Origin: Marinobacter sp. S0848L
GTDB taxonomy: Bacteria; Pseudomonadota; Gammaproteobacteria; Pseudomonadales; Oleiphilaceae
NCBI RefSeq assembly: GCF_023016065.1
Contig: NZ_JALKAQ010000010.1
Location: forward strand, 49,341 to 113,340
Reading direction: 5' to 3'
Length of the DNA stretch: 64,000 nt
In this document: piece by piece, positions 41,539-51,060 of the stretch
How positions within the stretch are numbered: position 1 is the first letter of the stretch
Layout of the letters: every line of letters starts with the position of its first letter
Made by a program: the position numbers and the translations under genes
The notes under the pieces: generated by a model
Databases searched by the model: none
What the model was told of the DNA's origin: nothing
What the model saw: only the letters and a program-made list of their open reading frames with translations

Positions 41539-42900
41539 ATGAAACTGAACAAGAAACTATTAGCTACCGGTGTATTGGCTGCAAGCATGTTTGCTGGCCA
41601 GGCCTGGGGTGCAGTTTCTGCCGGCGAAGCGGCCAAATTGGGTGACACACTCACCCCGATGGGTGCTGAAAAGGCCGGTAACGGCGGTGCTATCCCTGCT
41701 TGGACCGGAGGCATGACAACGCCGCCTGCGGGTTATAAAGGTGACGGAATTTACGTCAACCCGTTCCCGGATGAGAAGCCTGAATTTGTGATTGATCAGA
41801 GCAACGTGGATCAATACGCCGACAAGCTCTCGCCAGGCCAGGTTGCGATGATTCGTCAATATGCCGATTACACAATTCCGGTCTATGAAACTCACCGTAC
41901 GTCGGCCTACCCGAAAGACGTGATGGATAAGACGGTCGAAAACGCGACCAAGGTAGAGCTTATCCAGGACGGTAACGGCCTTGGCAATTACGAAAGCGCC
42001 ACGCCGTTTCCCATTCCCCAGAATGGCCTTGAAGCCATCTGGAACCACATTACCCGCTATCGTGGTGGTTCGGTCCAGCGAAACGTAGGGCAGGCAACGC
42101 CGACCGCGAGTGGTGCCTACTCCATCGTACGATTCCAGGACGAAATTACCTGGAATACGGCTTTATCTGACTACAAAAAGGGGCAGGATGACAACGTTCT
42201 GTTCTACTTCAAACAGGCCATTACAGGGCCGGCGCGATTGGCTGGTAACGTACTGCTTGTACACGAAACCATCGACCAGGTTAAAGAGCCTCGTCGTGCA
42301 TGGGTATACAACGCCGGCCAGCGCCGAGTGCGTCGAGCGCCTCAGGTGGCCTATGACGGTCCGGGTACTGCAGCCGATGGCATGCGTACCAGTGACAACT
42401 TCGATATGTTCAACGGCGCTCCAGACCGTTACAACTGGGAGCTGTTGGGTAAGAAAGAGATGTACATTCCTTACAACTCCTACAAGCTGGTTGACCGTGA
42501 CCTGGACTACGATGACATCATCAAGGCCGGACACATCAACCAGGACCTGACTCGCTACGAATTGCATCGGGTATGGCACGTTCGCGCTACTTTGAAAGAA
42601 GGTGAGCGTCACGTATATGCCCAGCGTGATTTCTACATTGATGAAGATTCCTGGCAGGCAGCTGTTATTGATCATTACGATGGTCGTGGCGAAATGTGGC
42701 GTGTGGCGGAAGCGCACACCATGCAGTTCTACGATAAGGATGTGCCGTGGTACGCGGTCGAAGTGTTGTATGATTTGCTCTCTGGCCGCTATTTGGTGTT
42801 GGGTCTGACCAACGAAGAGAACAATCCGTACACCTTCGGTGCGGAGCGTCACTCACGTGATTACACGCCGGCTGCTTTGCGCAGAGCAGGCACGCGTTGA
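41539..42900 (+). CDS. DUF1329 family exported protein
   Basis: 453 residues with a signal peptide (KLLATGVLAASMFAGQAWGA, cleavage near residue 24). The mature protein starts VSAGEAAKLGDTLTPMGAEK, the DUF1329 opening, and includes the conserved GQRRVRRAPQVAYDGPGTA and LHRVWHVRATLKEGERHVYA segments. The LolA/LolB-like fold expected for this family suggests lipid or hydrophobic ligand carriage in the periplasm. It is 33 bp after DUF1302 and is followed by a strong terminator, so the two form an operon. Confidence 0.86.
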   Translation: MKLNKKLLATGVLAASMFAGQAWGAVSAGEAAKLGDTLTPMGAEKAGNGGAIPAWTGGMTTPPAGYKGDGIYVNPFPDEKPEFVIDQSNVDQYADKLSPGQVAMIRQYADYTIPVYETHRTSAYPKDVMDKTVENATKVELIQDGNGLGNYESATPFPIPQNGLEAIWNHITRYRGGSVQRNVGQATPTASGAYSIVRFQDEITWNTALSDYKKGQDDNVLFYFKQAITGPARLAGNVLLVHETIDQVKEPRRAWVYNAGQRRVRRAPQVAYDGPGTAADGMRTSDNFDMFNGAPDRYNWELLGKKEMYIPYNSYKLVDRDLDYDDIIKAGHINQDLTRYELHRVWHVRATLKEGERHVYAQRDFYIDEDSWQAAVIDHYDGRGEMWRVAEAHTMQFYDKDVPWYAVEVLYDLLSGRYLVLGLTNEENNPYTFGAERHSRDYTPAALRRAGTR

Positions 42901-42920
42901 TCGCAGGTTGATGTAATGAC

Positions 42921-42948
42921 AAGGCGAGCCATTGGCTCGCCTTTTTTA
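42921..42948 (+). terminator. Intrinsic terminator after DUF1329
   Basis: GGCGAGCC-ATT-GGCTCGCC followed directly by TTTTTT and TATT. A perfect 8-bp stem with a T-run, about 20 bp after the DUF1329 stop, closes the DUF1302-DUF1329 operon. Confidence 0.93.
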
Positions 42949-42967
42949 TTGTTACTTTTGCTCAAAA

Positions 42968-42983
42968 CGTGATGTAAATCACG
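42968..42983. promoter_or_regulatory. CRP/Vfr-like operator upstream of the LuxR-type regulator
   Basis: CGTGATGTAAATCACG is a GTGA-N6-TCAC dyad matching the CRP/Vfr consensus. It shares GTGATnTAAnTCACGCAG with a second site upstream of pilA at 60058. It is about 170 bp before the regulator start, between the DUF1329 terminator and that gene. Confidence 0.6.
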
Positions 42984-43154
42984 CAGATATATTGCAATGT
43001 CGGAAAGGGCCATTTTTTGCTAATGGCCTGCCGTTTGGTTTACCCTCTACCCATTATCTAATACTAAAGGCGACCCCCATGTTGGGCGTCAGCGCTTAAA
43101 TGCTTAAGCGAATCATAGTTGTACCGGGCATCTAGCAGAATGGCCTGGTTTTGA

Positions 43155-45851
43155 ATGGGGCAGAGCGTGAAACCTTTAAGCGACGGCTGTGCAGCGAACG
43201 ACGAATTCCAAATTGCCAATACAAGCGTTCAACATGGCGAATTGGTTCGTGATCTTCTTGAACATCGCCTACAACTTCCACCGATACCCGCTGACCGATT
43301 GCGCCGGCCGGAACTGGAGCAAGCCCTGCGGGAAGCTTTGGTGCCGGGGCATGTGCTGAGCATCGAAGCGCCCGGTGGCTATGGGAAAACCCATGCGCTG
43401 GTGAGTGCCCTTGCTCAGCCCGGCGAAGAAACCGACCAGTCTGCGACTCGCTGGATCTCCTTGAGCGCTGGCGACAACGCGCCTTCACGTTTTCTCTCCG
43501 TATTGGCCACGGCGTTAAAGCTCCCCGATATGGGGCAGGGAACCAGCGACGCCTTTGAGGATCATCTGGCATTGATGCTGGTGTCCAAGGCGCGCCAAAC
43601 TCCCACACAGTCAGAAGTGTTGGTTCTGGACAACCTTCAGTACATAACCAACCCCGCGGTTATCGGGTTGCTTCATTATTTGGTAACGCACATTCCGGGC
43701 AATCTCGCGATTGCACTGGTATCTCGCTTGCCGTTACCGTTCGCCAGTCACACTTTGCAGCTGAACGGAAATTACCATCGAATCGGCTCCGAACGCCTCG
43801 AACTAACGCGCGCGGAGACGTTTGAGTTCTTCCAAAAAGCCAACGCTGAAAGTCAGATCACCAGCGTTTCCATCGACCATCTCTACAACCTGACGGAAGG
43901 CTGGCTAACGCCGCTGGCGTTATATCGCCGGGAGCTGGAAATGGCTGAAGATCGCCGGCCTATTCAGGAAAGCCCTTATGTAGAGCGCTTTCTGAAAGAT
44001 TCTGTCTGCCAGCCTCTGACCGCTATGCAGGTCAAGTCTCTGAAACTCGTCGCAGAACTCGATAGCTGCTGTGATGAGCTGTTTTACGCAATCGCCGGGC
44101 ATGACAATGCGTCGGTTTTATCGCCTTCCCAAGCCGCCGAACTCGGACTGCCGATTAAGCTTGTCCCCGGACGGGGCCGCTGGTTCCGTCTCAATCCTTT
44201 ATTGCAGTCTTTTTTACAGAGCCATCCGGTCGCGGGCCGAACGGATCGTATGCTGTTGGCCAGCCAGTGGTTTGGCCAGAGGAAGCAATTTCCGGAGGCT
44301 CTGAAATACGCCGTCTTGGCCGGCGACAACGACGAAGTTGTGCGCATTGCATCAGAAGGCACCGAAGCACTTTTGCTGGGGCAAGACACCGCGTCACTGC
44401 TTATGCTCCGCAAGAATTTGCCGGAGCACCTCCTTGAGCGCAGTGCCAGGTTAAGGATTGTGTACGGCTGGGTGCATGCGATTGGCGGGCAATTCCGCCA
44501 GGCACGGCAACTGTTGGAAGGCTTTGCTCCGGAAGGTTGGAGAGATCACGAGTCGCGCATCTACGCTCTGAAAGCCTTTATCCTGAGAGGCGAAGGGTTT
44601 GTTCAACCCGCGCTGGCCATGGCGGACAAAGCGCTCGGCACCGGAGGCTTATCCGCTCAGGCGCAACTGGTCACCCATATTGTACGTTCCAACGCACTGT
44701 GCGCGGCCGGCCGTTTTCAGGAAGCGCGGGAAGCGAACCGCCATGCGTCAAAACTGGCCAGACAAGCCGGCGATTCTGGTTCAGAAGCGTTGGCGGTGTA
44801 TTCCCATGCGCGGATTGAGCTAAGTAAAGGCGCTTTAGGCCACGCAGAAAATCTGCTGCGCACCGGCTTGGACACCACACTGCAGGAATTAAGTCGCCCC
44901 GCGCGCATTGGCGAAACCCGTCTTCAGCTGAGTTTGGTGTTGGTGTTGTGGCATCAGGGCCGAGTGAAAGACGCTGACCGCCTCTTGATTCACTGCACAC
45001 GCCATGCTGAGCAAACACGGGATTTAGGCCTGTTACTGGCTATGGCTCTCAGAATTTTGATGTGTCGCAGCCAGGGCAGGCTGGACGAGGCATTTGTCTG
45101 GATTGGCCGGGCGGAGCGCACCATGCACGCCTGGCAGGTTGACGAGGCACTGTACTTGCCAGTACTTGAGGCACTAAAAGCCAGTTGTTGGCTCGCTTGC
45201 GGGCAAACCGACAGCGCCAAACAGGCAATTGCCAAGCTTGAGCCTTACCGACAAGACGGTTGCGTGCCCGAATTGTTCCCCACCATGCCAGGGTTGATGG
45301 ATTGCTTGCAGGTACGAGAGGCGATTGCATCGGGTGATCTTGTGCGGGCCAGAGAACACCTGGAAAGCATTCGTCAGAAATATGGTGATGCGCTTCCATG
45401 GGGCTTGCAGCTACATGTCGGCTTGTTGAATTCGGCATTGCTGCTGTCTGAAAAAGGGATTCAGGCGGCAAGAAAACAACTGGAAGTGGTGGTGGTTCAA
45501 GCTTCGGCAGAGCACTTCATCAGTCCGTTTATGGAGCTGTCCAAAGAACTAGCGCCGGTGATGGACAAGGCGTTTTCGTTCTTGCCGAAAAGTGAGTTTA
45601 CCAAAGCGTTGGGCGAGTTGTTTGGCTGTGAGGCCGAGCCATTGGCCGGGCAGCTGGCAGAACCCATTAGCGATCGCGAACAGGGTGTGTTGGAGTTGAT
45701 TGCCAAAGGGCTGTCAAATCAGGCGATTGCCGACAAGCTGCATATTTCGTTGCATACCGTGAAGACGCATGCCCGGCGAATCAATTCCAAACTGGATGTG
45801 AAATCCAGAACCCAGGCCATTGTGCGTGCCAGAGAGTTGGGGCTGCTCTAA
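43155..45851 (+). CDS. MalT-like large LuxR-family regulator (LAL type)
   Basis: 898 residues. The N-terminal NTPase has Walker A IEAPGGYGKTHALVSALA (about residues 60-77) and Walker B SEVLVLDNLQYI. The middle 400 residues are helical TPR-like repeats. The C-terminal LuxR helix-turn-helix reads ISDREQGVLELIAKGLSNQA followed by IADKLHISLHTVKTHARRIN. Such proteins are ATP- and inducer-dependent activators. It lies directly behind the DUF1302-DUF1329 operon, so it is a candidate activator of that operon. Start choice is open: ATG at 43155 or GTG at 43167. Confidence 0.88.
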   Translation: MGQSVKPLSDGCAANDEFQIANTSVQHGELVRDLLEHRLQLPPIPADRLRRPELEQALREALVPGHVLSIEAPGGYGKTHALVSALAQPGEETDQSATRWISLSAGDNAPSRFLSVLATALKLPDMGQGTSDAFEDHLALMLVSKARQTPTQSEVLVLDNLQYITNPAVIGLLHYLVTHIPGNLAIALVSRLPLPFASHTLQLNGNYHRIGSERLELTRAETFEFFQKANAESQITSVSIDHLYNLTEGWLTPLALYRRELEMAEDRRPIQESPYVERFLKDSVCQPLTAMQVKSLKLVAELDSCCDELFYAIAGHDNASVLSPSQAAELGLPIKLVPGRGRWFRLNPLLQSFLQSHPVAGRTDRMLLASQWFGQRKQFPEALKYAVLAGDNDEVVRIASEGTEALLLGQDTASLLMLRKNLPEHLLERSARLRIVYGWVHAIGGQFRQARQLLEGFAPEGWRDHESRIYALKAFILRGEGFVQPALAMADKALGTGGLSAQAQLVTHIVRSNALCAAGRFQEAREANRHASKLARQAGDSGSEALAVYSHARIELSKGALGHAENLLRTGLDTTLQELSRPARIGETRLQLSLVLVLWHQGRVKDADRLLIHCTRHAEQTRDLGLLLAMALRILMCRSQGRLDEAFVWIGRAERTMHAWQVDEALYLPVLEALKASCWLACGQTDSAKQAIAKLEPYRQDGCVPELFPTMPGLMDCLQVREAIASGDLVRAREHLESIRQKYGDALPWGLQLHVGLLNSALLLSEKGIQAARKQLEVVVVQASAEHFISPFMELSKELAPVMDKAFSFLPKSEFTKALGELFGCEAEPLAGQLAEPISDREQGVLELIAKGLSNQAIADKLHISLHTVKTHARRINSKLDVKSRTQAIVRARELGLL

Positions 45852-45867
45852 AAAGCCCCGGCTCTCT
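45831..45867. terminator. Hairpin spanning the 3' end of the LuxR-type gene
   Basis: AGAGAGTTGGGGCT pairs with AGCCCCGGCTCTCT (14 positions including two T-G pairs), with a 9-nt loop that contains the stop codon. It lies in the 28-bp gap between convergent genes and could serve both strands. The T-run is poor, so the terminator label is tentative. Confidence 0.5.
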
Positions 45868-45879
45868 GCTGTTTCTGTA

Positions 45880-46776
45880 TCAAGCTTCCTGCTTCAGCTG
45901 ATCGATCAGCGCATCTTTCTCGGCCCAAATACCGCTGACCCAGCGCTGAAACTCGACTCGTTTATCCCGGTCGGCTTCATAATTCATGCCTAAGAACTGC
46001 TCCGGGACTTCGCGGGTGCGAATGTCTACGATGATTTTCTTTACCCGACCGCACATATAATCCCAGATCCCGGGTGTGCCGCCGGGATAGACAATGGTCA
46101 CATCCAGCATGGTGTGGATTATTTCGCCCATTGCCCCAAATACAAAAGCGGTGCCACCGGCTTTGGGTTTTAACAGATTCTTGTAAGGCGAGTTCTGACG
46201 CTGGTGTTTTTCGGGCGTGAAGCGGGTGCCTTCCATAAAGTTAAAAATCGTCACCGGGGTATAGCGGAATTTTTCGCACGCTGCTTTGGTGGCCTCAATA
46301 TCCTTACCTTTCAGTTCCGGGCGTTTGGCCAGTTGCGCCTTGGTGTGACGGTGCATGAATGGAAAATCCAGAGCCCACCAGGCAATACCCAGCAGGGGTA
46401 CCCAGATCAGTTCTTTTTTCAGAAAGAATTTGAGTAACGGAATTTTGTTGTTCAGTACATATTGAATGGCCGTGATGTCGGCCCAGCTTTGATGGTTGCA
46501 GGTGACGAAATACCAGTGTTCTTTGCTGAGTGTCCTGGCGCCGCGGACATCCCATTCCACCTTGTGGAAAATCCGCATCAACGTGTTGTTAAAACCAATC
46601 CAATACCAAGCGATGCCATTGATCACGATGGTGCAGCCCTTTCGAACCAGATTAACGGGCAAAATCAGTTTAACGATTGCAAACAGCAGCAAAAACGGCA
46701 GAAAGATAACCGTATTCAGAACGATGAGCAGCAATACCAGAACCCCTTTGAGTGGGGCGGGCAGGAAGTTAAGCAT
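45880..46776 (-). CDS. yihG: Lysophospholipid acyltransferase family protein (YihG-like)
   Basis: 298 residues. The PlsC motif HX4D is in FVTCNHQSWADITAIQ (about residue 90) and the second motif in NFMEGTRFTPEKH (about 173). One or two N-terminal membrane segments (LVLLLIVLNTVIFLPFLLLF). YihG-type enzymes acylate lysophosphatidic acid at sn-2. Convergent with the LuxR-type gene and 33 bp downstream of the Bax-like gene. Confidence 0.85.
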   Translation of the reverse strand: MLNFLPAPLKGVLVLLLIVLNTVIFLPFLLLFAIVKLILPVNLVRKGCTIVINGIAWYWIGFNNTLMRIFHKVEWDVRGARTLSKEHWYFVTCNHQSWADITAIQYVLNNKIPLLKFFLKKELIWVPLLGIAWWALDFPFMHRHTKAQLAKRPELKGKDIEATKAACEKFRYTPVTIFNFMEGTRFTPEKHQRQNSPYKNLLKPKAGGTAFVFGAMGEIIHTMLDVTIVYPGGTPGIWDYMCGRVKKIIVDIRTREVPEQFLGMNYEADRDKRVEFQRWVSGIWAEKDALIDQLKQEA

Positions 46777-46809
46777 ATCGCAACGTCTCTGTTGGTCCAG
46801 GTTACAGGG

Positions 46810-47724
46810 TTAGTGTTCAGGTGAGGTGGTGCCACGGCTGCCGGGCAAAAGAGCGTCGGCAGTGGCGGCGGTGGCCAGTTCCAGCAAACGCTCCGAAGAG
46901 CGGTCTGCGAGCAGGGCCTGGAACTGTTTGTCGTAGAAGCCAAGGTTGTTATAGCGGATCATCGCCCGGATTTCTTTAACGTAGTCTTCACCGCGCTCCG
47001 AATAGCCGAGCAGACCGCCGGCCATCGCAATTCCCGACAACGGATCGCCGTTTTGGCGCGCCTGTTGGCGCACGTCCCGAACTCGTTGGTAAGTCGGATG
47101 GCGGTTTAGGTTGGTGATATAGGCACGAATCGAGCCATAAGGTGAACTGAACTTGGCGACCTCGTGGCTGGCTCCTGGTACTCGGCTAAGCGGCACTAGC
47201 CCACAACCTTTCGAAAAGCACCACTGCCCAAACAGATTGTTGCCTTGAGTCGCAAAGCGGGATGTACCCCAGGCTGATTCGTTCGCCGCTTGGGCAAGAA
47301 TGAGGGAAGGCGGTATCACCCCGATGCGCTTCTCTAAAAGCGCAAGCTGAGCCTCACTGCCATTTGCTTCGTCAATGCGAAGCCGAGCGGCGTGATCGGC
47401 CAGCCACTTTAATTCCGTTTCAGAAAACTCGGCATTGCCGCGCAGAGATTCAAGATACTGGCGCTCGATCAGAATACGACTGTTGGCCAAAACAATCCGT
47501 GGATACAAAAAGGAAAAGAACGCGGATTTACGTTCGACAGTGCCACGAATGGTGGAGAAGTCCGGAAGCGGCGCAGCGGCCCAGGAAGGAAGGGCGGGCA
47601 AAGAGCTAAGGGCGACATCGCCTTCGTCATCTGACGGACCACCAAATGGCGTGTAAAGCGCGCCCGCGCCGGCAAACAATATCAGTGGTACGCAGAGCAA
47701 CAGTGCGCGAGAAACAGCCGTCAT
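46810..47724 (-). CDS. bax: Bax-like glucosaminidase domain protein
   Basis: 304 residues. An N-terminal membrane/signal segment (LLLCVPLILFAGAGALY) is followed by a glucosaminidase domain with ILAQAANESAWGTSRFATQG, the catalytic Glu region, and NNLFGQWCFSKGCGLVPL. Related to E. coli Bax and to peptidoglycan N-acetylglucosaminidases. The two cysteines of WCFSKGC are a family feature. Probably periplasmic and acting on the cell wall. Confidence 0.88.
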   Translation of the reverse strand: MTAVSRALLLCVPLILFAGAGALYTPFGGPSDDEGDVALSSLPALPSWAAAPLPDFSTIRGTVERKSAFFSFLYPRIVLANSRILIERQYLESLRGNAEFSETELKWLADHAARLRIDEANGSEAQLALLEKRIGVIPPSLILAQAANESAWGTSRFATQGNNLFGQWCFSKGCGLVPLSRVPGASHEVAKFSSPYGSIRAYITNLNRHPTYQRVRDVRQQARQNGDPLSGIAMAGGLLGYSERGEDYVKEIRAMIRYNNLGFYDKQFQALLADRSSERLLELATAATADALLPGSRGTTSPEH

Positions 47725-47801
47725 AAAACCCTCTTTATAATCGATATGGAAGGAATTATAACAGGTTATACGCCTTTTTCCGGCTTCAAAGGCCTCTTGG
47801 C

Positions 47802-50006
47802 CTAATCCGGAATAAGCGTGGCGATCAGCAAGCCCGTGCGTGGGCTGGCAGCCGATGCGTCTCTAACGGCCAGAAATATCTGATCGGCTTCACCGGTATA
47901 GAACCCCTCCAGTTCAAGCCCCGAAGTGGGCGATACAAGAGCTATGCTGCCGTCCGGGTTGGCGGTGTAGGTAAACGTCTCAATGATTTCTGAAGCGGCC
48001 GGGCCAGTGACTTGGCCATCGCTGATGGTATGGGTTACATCAAAGCCTGTCGCGGTGAGTTGTGCTTCAGTATTGCTGGTGAAGGTCAGTATGCCGCCAT
48101 TCAGCTGCTGCAACGCATTAGAGCTGGCGGTCATCGCCAGAACAGAGCCTTGCAGACGGTAGCGGCTATTGGTTTGAAGGTCTGTAGTGGGCGCTTTACC
48201 GGCAACTAAAAGCCCGTCACCCCAAATGCTGTCGTCAAGATTGAACGCCAGCAGCGAGCCATCCGGTGAAGCGGCACCCTCGCCGACATCGGGGGTTGAG
48301 TAGTCGGTGTCCGGGCAGGTAGAGCACAGGCTCAAGCGGCCCATAAAGCGGGGGCCGTCACTCAGTTTTGAGCGGCGGTTGGCGATGGTCAGCGGCTGCG
48401 ACTCAGCGCCTGCAGCGGGAGATACAGAACCGTTGGCCGAGCGAGACACGGTAAAGCTGGTGGCGCTAACATTAGCGGAAAGCTCGTTATCGGATGCCGC
48501 CCCCGTATTGATGGTGCCCACTGCCGATTCAAAAGCAACCGGATCGCTGCCGCCGAAGCTGCCAGCGAAATACACTATATTAAAGTCACCCTCGGCCTGC
48601 GAAATATCGAAATCGTCGCTGCGCAGCAAGTGCAGTTCGAACGCTGACAGGTAATGATTTTCCAGCGTGCCGCTGCGCTTCAACTGATTCCCCTGAGTAT
48701 TCAGAGCAATCGCCTTGCCTGCCGTAAAGTAACTCGCCAGTACCCGGTCGGGACCGGTTTGAGCATCAACAGGCTTGGTTGTGAAGCCATCAAAATAATA
48801 TGGGTTGCGGGTCCAACCAATGGTTTGAGTTTCCGAAGGGTAGGTAATGGTTTGGTAAAGGGCGCGCCCGGCCAGCAACCGCGCGGCTTTTGGTTCATCG
48901 CTAGATGACTTCGGTGTAAGCGTTGCCGCACCGGGGGCACTGGCATGGCTGTTTGACGGCCAGGCTTCAGTACCAAACTGATTGTCCGGCGACAGGCTTA
49001 TGGTTTGTCGGTCATAAGGTATGTCCGTGGCCAGCGAGGTTACGCTCAAACCAAACGCATCGAACGTGGTTAACGTTAACGCCGGATAAAGAAACGCGCC
49101 GGCGTCGCCGGTCAGATCCTCTTCCTGGGTGGTGCGCAAGCCCCAAAGCCCTGCGGAAGGTTCGCCATTGCTCTGTAATTCTCCTCCAAGTTCCAGCCCG
49201 AAAAACACTGAATTATAGTCAGCAGAGCTGGCTTGAATGCTGCCAGAAGCGCTTTCGTTAAGCAGAGCGTATTCGGCAAGATCATCCACATAATTGGCAA
49301 AATCGACCCGTGCGCTCAGGCGATCAAGCGCAGCAGACAGGTTTGCGCCGCTGGGAATGTCGATCTCGAAATCGTGAACCTGATCGGCCAGCGTGGCCCA
49401 AACGTACTTATTCAGGCACAAACCGCCGCCCGTATCGTTCACGCAATCCATCACCGTTTGGAAATCGTTGGCCTGATACTTGTCACCGAGAATTTCTTCA
49501 ACCACGTAATGAGAGAAGGGATTCACCTTCACATCCCGGTCGGAATCGGCCGCCAGCGCCTTCATGGTAATGCCGCCATTGCCATTCCACGTGGCTTCGA
49601 TGACAACGTCAGGGCCAACAGGGAGCCCATTCTTGAAGCTCAGGATGAAGTGACCGTCATCGCCGGTGTCGATGGTGTGCGCAATGTCATCCAGTTTCTG
49701 CAGGGAATGATTGGTTCTGTACACCTGAATGCGGTCGGGTACCACGATGCGCAGATTGCGGCGTGTAGGTTCACCGTTAGGGGCATAGTTGGCCGGCACT
49801 TCCATCGTTACCCGTACCTGGTTTTCTTTCAGGCCCTTCGCGTTGCTGGAATCGCCGGTACTACCAGGGCTGAAATCGTCCAGCGCGTTGATGGTGCTGC
49901 CAAACCGGTTAGGAGCATTGCGGGCGCCATCAATGGCACTGTCACCGCCGCCACAGGCAGTGATTAACAAAGAAACGGAAAGCAGGGAAGCAAGCTTGGT
50001 TGTCAT
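47802..50006 (-). CDS. Large lipoprotein of unknown function
   Basis: 734 residues starting MTTKLASLLSVSLLITACGG; the lipobox LITAC puts the lipidated Cys at residue 18. The region after it is low-complexity, then a segment resembling an Ig-like or carboxypeptidase-regulatory fold (VRVTMEVPANYAPNGEPTRR). The remainder is beta-rich, with a CLNKYVWATLADQVHDFEID stretch and a pair CSTCPD near residue 560. I do not recognise the family. It could be an adhesin-like or matrix lipoprotein. Monocistronic, 77 bp before bax and 123 bp after the YfaZ-like gene on the same strand. Confidence 0.8.
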   Translation of the reverse strand: MTTKLASLLSVSLLITACGGGDSAIDGARNAPNRFGSTINALDDFSPGSTGDSSNAKGLKENQVRVTMEVPANYAPNGEPTRRNLRIVVPDRIQVYRTNHSLQKLDDIAHTIDTGDDGHFILSFKNGLPVGPDVVIEATWNGNGGITMKALAADSDRDVKVNPFSHYVVEEILGDKYQANDFQTVMDCVNDTGGGLCLNKYVWATLADQVHDFEIDIPSGANLSAALDRLSARVDFANYVDDLAEYALLNESASGSIQASSADYNSVFFGLELGGELQSNGEPSAGLWGLRTTQEEDLTGDAGAFLYPALTLTTFDAFGLSVTSLATDIPYDRQTISLSPDNQFGTEAWPSNSHASAPGAATLTPKSSSDEPKAARLLAGRALYQTITYPSETQTIGWTRNPYYFDGFTTKPVDAQTGPDRVLASYFTAGKAIALNTQGNQLKRSGTLENHYLSAFELHLLRSDDFDISQAEGDFNIVYFAGSFGGSDPVAFESAVGTINTGAASDNELSANVSATSFTVSRSANGSVSPAAGAESQPLTIANRRSKLSDGPRFMGRLSLCSTCPDTDYSTPDVGEGAASPDGSLLAFNLDDSIWGDGLLVAGKAPTTDLQTNSRYRLQGSVLAMTASSNALQQLNGGILTFTSNTEAQLTATGFDVTHTISDGQVTGPAASEIIETFTYTANPDGSIALVSPTSGLELEGFYTGEADQIFLAVRDASAASPRTGLLIATLIPD

Positions 50007-50083
50007 GCCAGGGCCTATCCAAGTACAAAGTATTGGAAGAGCCTAACAGGTAAACGGGGGGCGAGACGTGAAAGGGAACACGG

Positions 50084-50115
50084 TTGGGCTACCCAGTGTT
50101 GCGCGGATAGCCCAA
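50084..50115 (-). terminator. Weak hairpin after the YfaZ-like gene
   Basis: TTGGGCTA and TAGCCCAA form an 8-bp stem around a 16-nt loop, starting about 15 bp beyond the stop codon at 50130. There is no immediate T-run on the minus strand, so this is only a possible terminator. Confidence 0.4.
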
Positions 50116-50129
50116 TAATAACGGAAGAC

Positions 50130-50690
50130 TTAGAAGAAAATCTTCATGCCCGCTAGAATGCCTTCATCCAGATTCACATCCGGGCTGCCGGCCAAATCCA
50201 GCTCGGTGTTCAGGTAGCGGTAACCGCCGAACACTTCGGCGTTGCGGATCACGCGGTAGCTGGCGCGCAGCTCAACGCTTGTCATTTCGTCGGAATCACC
50301 GAACGACAGAATGCTGGGCGCGTAATGCAGGCTGCCGCCAAAGGACAAGCCCGGTACGTCTGGGATATTCACGGTCGCAAAACCGCCTACGCCAACCGCG
50401 CCGCCGTCGAGGTGGTCATCATCCCAGCCCACACCGCGCAGGCCAATGCCCGCAGTGGTTGGCAGGTTGCCGAGTGCCGTACGGCCCTGGGCGTGAAAAT
50501 CCACGTTACCAATGTGACGTCCGCCTTCGTGGTAGGTGTATCCTGCACCAACTTGCAACTCGTCCTGAGTGCCAAAGAAGTTCACCTGGCCTTTCACCGA
50601 ATCAGTCGTCAGGCTCAGGTCGAGATCAGAAGCCATAACCGGGGCTGCGGCTAAAGAAAGTGCCAAGGCTGAGATGCGGGTAATCTTCAT
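50130..50690 (-). CDS. YfaZ-like outer-membrane protein
   Basis: 186 residues from the ATG giving MKITRISALALSLAAAPVMA, a signal peptide cleaved near residue 20; the frame is open 19 codons further upstream but without family character. The mature part is a small beta-barrel with ELQVGAGYTYHEGGRHIGNV and a C-terminal aromatic LAGMKIFF. YfaZ proteins have no firm function. 120 bp separate it from the upstream yacG stop. Confidence 0.82.
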   Translation of the reverse strand: MKITRISALALSLAAAPVMASDLDLSLTTDSVKGQVNFFGTQDELQVGAGYTYHEGGRHIGNVDFHAQGRTALGNLPTTAGIGLRGVGWDDDHLDGGAVGVGGFATVNIPDVPGLSFGGSLHYAPSILSFGDSDEMTSVELRASYRVIRNAEVFGGYRYLNTELDLAGSPDVNLDEGILAGMKIFF

Positions 50691-50833
50691 GTATACACCT
50701 TTGTAGCTGTCGTTATTGAATGCAAAGCGCCCATCAAATGCGTGCATCCGCGATATTGGTGACCAAGCAGGATGGTAACACCTGTTTCACGCAGTACAAC
50801 TTAAAAGCCTGTAAGCCGGCGGCAAGGCTGGTG

Positions 50834-51022
50834 TTAATGAAGCTGGCCTTCGTGGCCCTGGTCCAGATCTTCGGGGGATACGTTTTCAGCGGGCACGCGG
50901 TACTCTTCATTGGCCCAGGCCCCAAGATCGATCAGCTTACAGCGCTCGGAACAAAACGGTCGCCAGGCGTTGGCTTCAGACCATTCAACGGACTTTTTGC
51001 AAGTGGGGCATTCAACGTTCAT
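50834..51022 (-). CDS. yacG: DNA gyrase inhibitor YacG
   Basis: 62 residues. The zinc site is [10 protein letters not shown] and [20 protein letters not shown] (CxxC and CxxxC). YacG binds GyrB. In Pseudomonas yacG directly follows coaE. Here it lies more than 4 kb away, after three inserted genes that run in the same direction, and 38 bp behind the histidine kinase gene. Confidence 0.94.
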   Translation of the reverse strand: MNVECPTCKKSVEWSEANAWRPFCSERCKLIDLGAWANEEYRVPAENVSPEDLDQGHEGQLH

Positions 51023-51060
51023 GGGAGTCTATCCGGGCTGTGTGTATGAGCTGCCGGCGA

